DNA from: Leptospira limi
GTDB lineage: Bacteria > Spirochaetota > Leptospiria > Leptospirales > Leptospiraceae
Length of the DNA stretch: 64,000 nt
NCBI RefSeq assembly: GCF_026151395.1
Contig: NZ_JAMQPV010000001.1
Span: forward strand, 434,001-498,000
Direction: 5' to 3'
A model generated the notes under the pieces. The model did not search any database, was not told the origin of the DNA, and saw nothing but the letters and a program-made list of their open reading frames with translations. The translations under genes were made by a program, and so were the position numbers. Below, one piece after another: positions 63,196 to 64,000 of the stretch (the first letter of the stretch is position 1; each line of letters starts with the position of its first letter).

Positions 63196-64000
63196 ATGAA
63201 AAAAAGAAGACTTGGCAAAACAGGTATGGTGGTTTCTGAAATTTGTATGGGAACCATGACATTTGGTTCCTCATGTAACGAAGATGAGGCGTTTAGAATT
63301 TTAGACAAAGCTTATGATTCTGGGATTGATTTTTATGATACAGCAGAAATTTATCCTGTACCACCTCAAAAATCTTGGGTACACCGAACAGAAGAGATTT
63401 TTGGAAAATGGCTAAAAACAAAACCAAGAGATGGAATCATCTTAGCAACAAAAGTTGCTGGTCCTGGGCATGGATGGTTTAGTCCACCTTTACGCGAAGG
63501 AAAAACTGCTCTTGATAAACATCACATTCGACGTGCCATTGAAGGTTCCTTACAAAGGTTAGGTGTCGAAACTATCGATTTGTACCAAACTCATTGGCCT
63601 GATCATGATGTAGCTTATGACGAAACAATGGAAGCACTCACCGAATTGAAAGAAGAAGGTAAAATTCGATATGCTGGATGTTCCAATGAAACTTCTTTTG
63701 GACTCATGAAAAGTCTTTGGACATCGGATAAATACAATTTAGTCCGATATGATTCCATCCAAAATAATTTTTCAATTCTCAATCGTCGTTTTGAAGATGA
63801 ATTAGCTCAAGTTTGTCGTAAAGAAGGTGTTTCCCTGTTACCTTATTCTCCATTGGCAGGAGGAGTGTTAACTGGAAAATACAATGGTACTACAAAACCG
63901 GAGGGAGCTCGTTTTGTTCGGTATATGGCAGAAGGGGAAAGACAAAAAAGAATGTCCAACCGATTCTTAAATGAACAAACGTTAGCATCTACAAAAGAAT
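63196..64000 (+). CDS. Aldo/keto reductase, C-terminus outside the window
   Basis: Open from ATG 63196 to the window edge (268 codons). The N-terminus is [20 protein letters not shown], then FYDTAEIYP with the catalytic Asp/Tyr, ILATKVAG with Lys, and QTHWPDH with the His. GCSNETSFG and [13 protein letters not shown] fit NADPH binding. It is of the Tas/YghZ type. It is one base after the acyP stop. The substrate is unknown. Confidence 0.92.
   Translation, partial: MKKRRLGKTGMVVSEICMGTMTFGSSCNEDEAFRILDKAYDSGIDFYDTAEIYPVPPQKSWVHRTEEIFGKWLKTKPRDGIILATKVAGPGHGWFSPPLREGKTALDKHHIRRAIEGSLQRLGVETIDLYQTHWPDHDVAYDETMEALTELKEEGKIRYAGCSNETSFGLMKSLWTSDKYNLVRYDSIQNNFSILNRRFEDELAQVCRKEGVSLLPYSPLAGGVLTGKYNGTTKPEGARFVRYMAEGERQKRMSNRFLNEQTLASTKE

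Overview
The window is a gene-dense, low-GC chromosomal segment most consistent with the spirochaete genus Leptospira, probably a saprophytic-clade species. This is inferred from many lipoproteins with loose lipoboxes, frequent TTG/GTG starts, flavin-dependent ThyX, and families typical of the genus (patatin-like, SpoIIE-type phosphatase with a membrane sensor, class III cyclase, STAS, MORN). No rRNA, CRISPR array, complete insertion sequence or prophage is visible. One tRNA, Pro(GGG), is present. No gene-free stretch exceeds about 210 bases.

Layout. 1-4.5 kb: an aminotransferase tail, a patatin-like lipase with a small exported partner, a YjgN/M48-protease pair, and a nucleotide-sugar epimerase/reductase. 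4.6-8.9 kb: a tight four-gene glycan cluster (an unknown protein and three GT4-type glycosyltransferases). 8.9-11.7 kb: inositol monophosphatase, a membrane protein and TelA. 11.8-17.6 kb: a catalytically degenerate tyrosine-recombinase-like protein, a STAS protein, a membrane glycosyltransferase-like protein, cofactor genes (coaX, birA), an SDR and metF. 18-20.8 kb: a receiver/CheC/hybrid kinase operon. 20.8-23.1 kb: a subtilisin/kexin-like lipoprotein whose propeptide seems to be encoded by a separate downstream gene. 23.1-26.2 kb: prfA, an EcsC-like protein, a lipoprotein and a Cys-containing mini-protein.

26.3-33.3 kb: a six-gene overlapping minus-strand operon (helical exported protein, rhomboid protease, long MDR dehydrogenase, an 816-aa protein with an SAH-hydrolase-like NAD domain, Nudix, and a membrane-anchored nitrilase-like protein without its catalytic Cys). 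I could not assign it to a known pathway. 33.4-38.3 kb: MDR dehydrogenase, SpoIIE phosphatase, nitronate monooxygenase. 38.3-41.8 kb: an operon of a FecR-domain protein ending in a CXXCH haem-type motif, an outer-membrane barrel and a DsbD-like reductase, possibly an envelope redox system. 41.8-50.7 kb: thyX, a large alpha/beta hydrolase, small stress-type domains, and a metG-cyclase-HisI-like-rhodanese operon. 50.8-57.4 kb: methyltransferase, lipoproteins, serine hydrolase, START domain, PagL-like barrel, acyl-CoA dehydrogenase with tandem hairpins downstream. 57.5-64 kb: ruvC, SDR/TetR divergent pair with palindromic operators, DUF1697, paraoxonase-like lipoprotein, tRNA-Pro, SixA-like phosphatase, rppH, acyP and a truncated aldo/keto reductase.

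The best candidates for something undescribed are the split subtilase propeptide, the FecR-CXXCH/barrel/DsbD operon, the six-gene operon at 26.3-33.3 kb, and three proteins that keep an enzyme fold but have lost key catalytic residues (recombinase-like, nitrilase-like and HisI-like).
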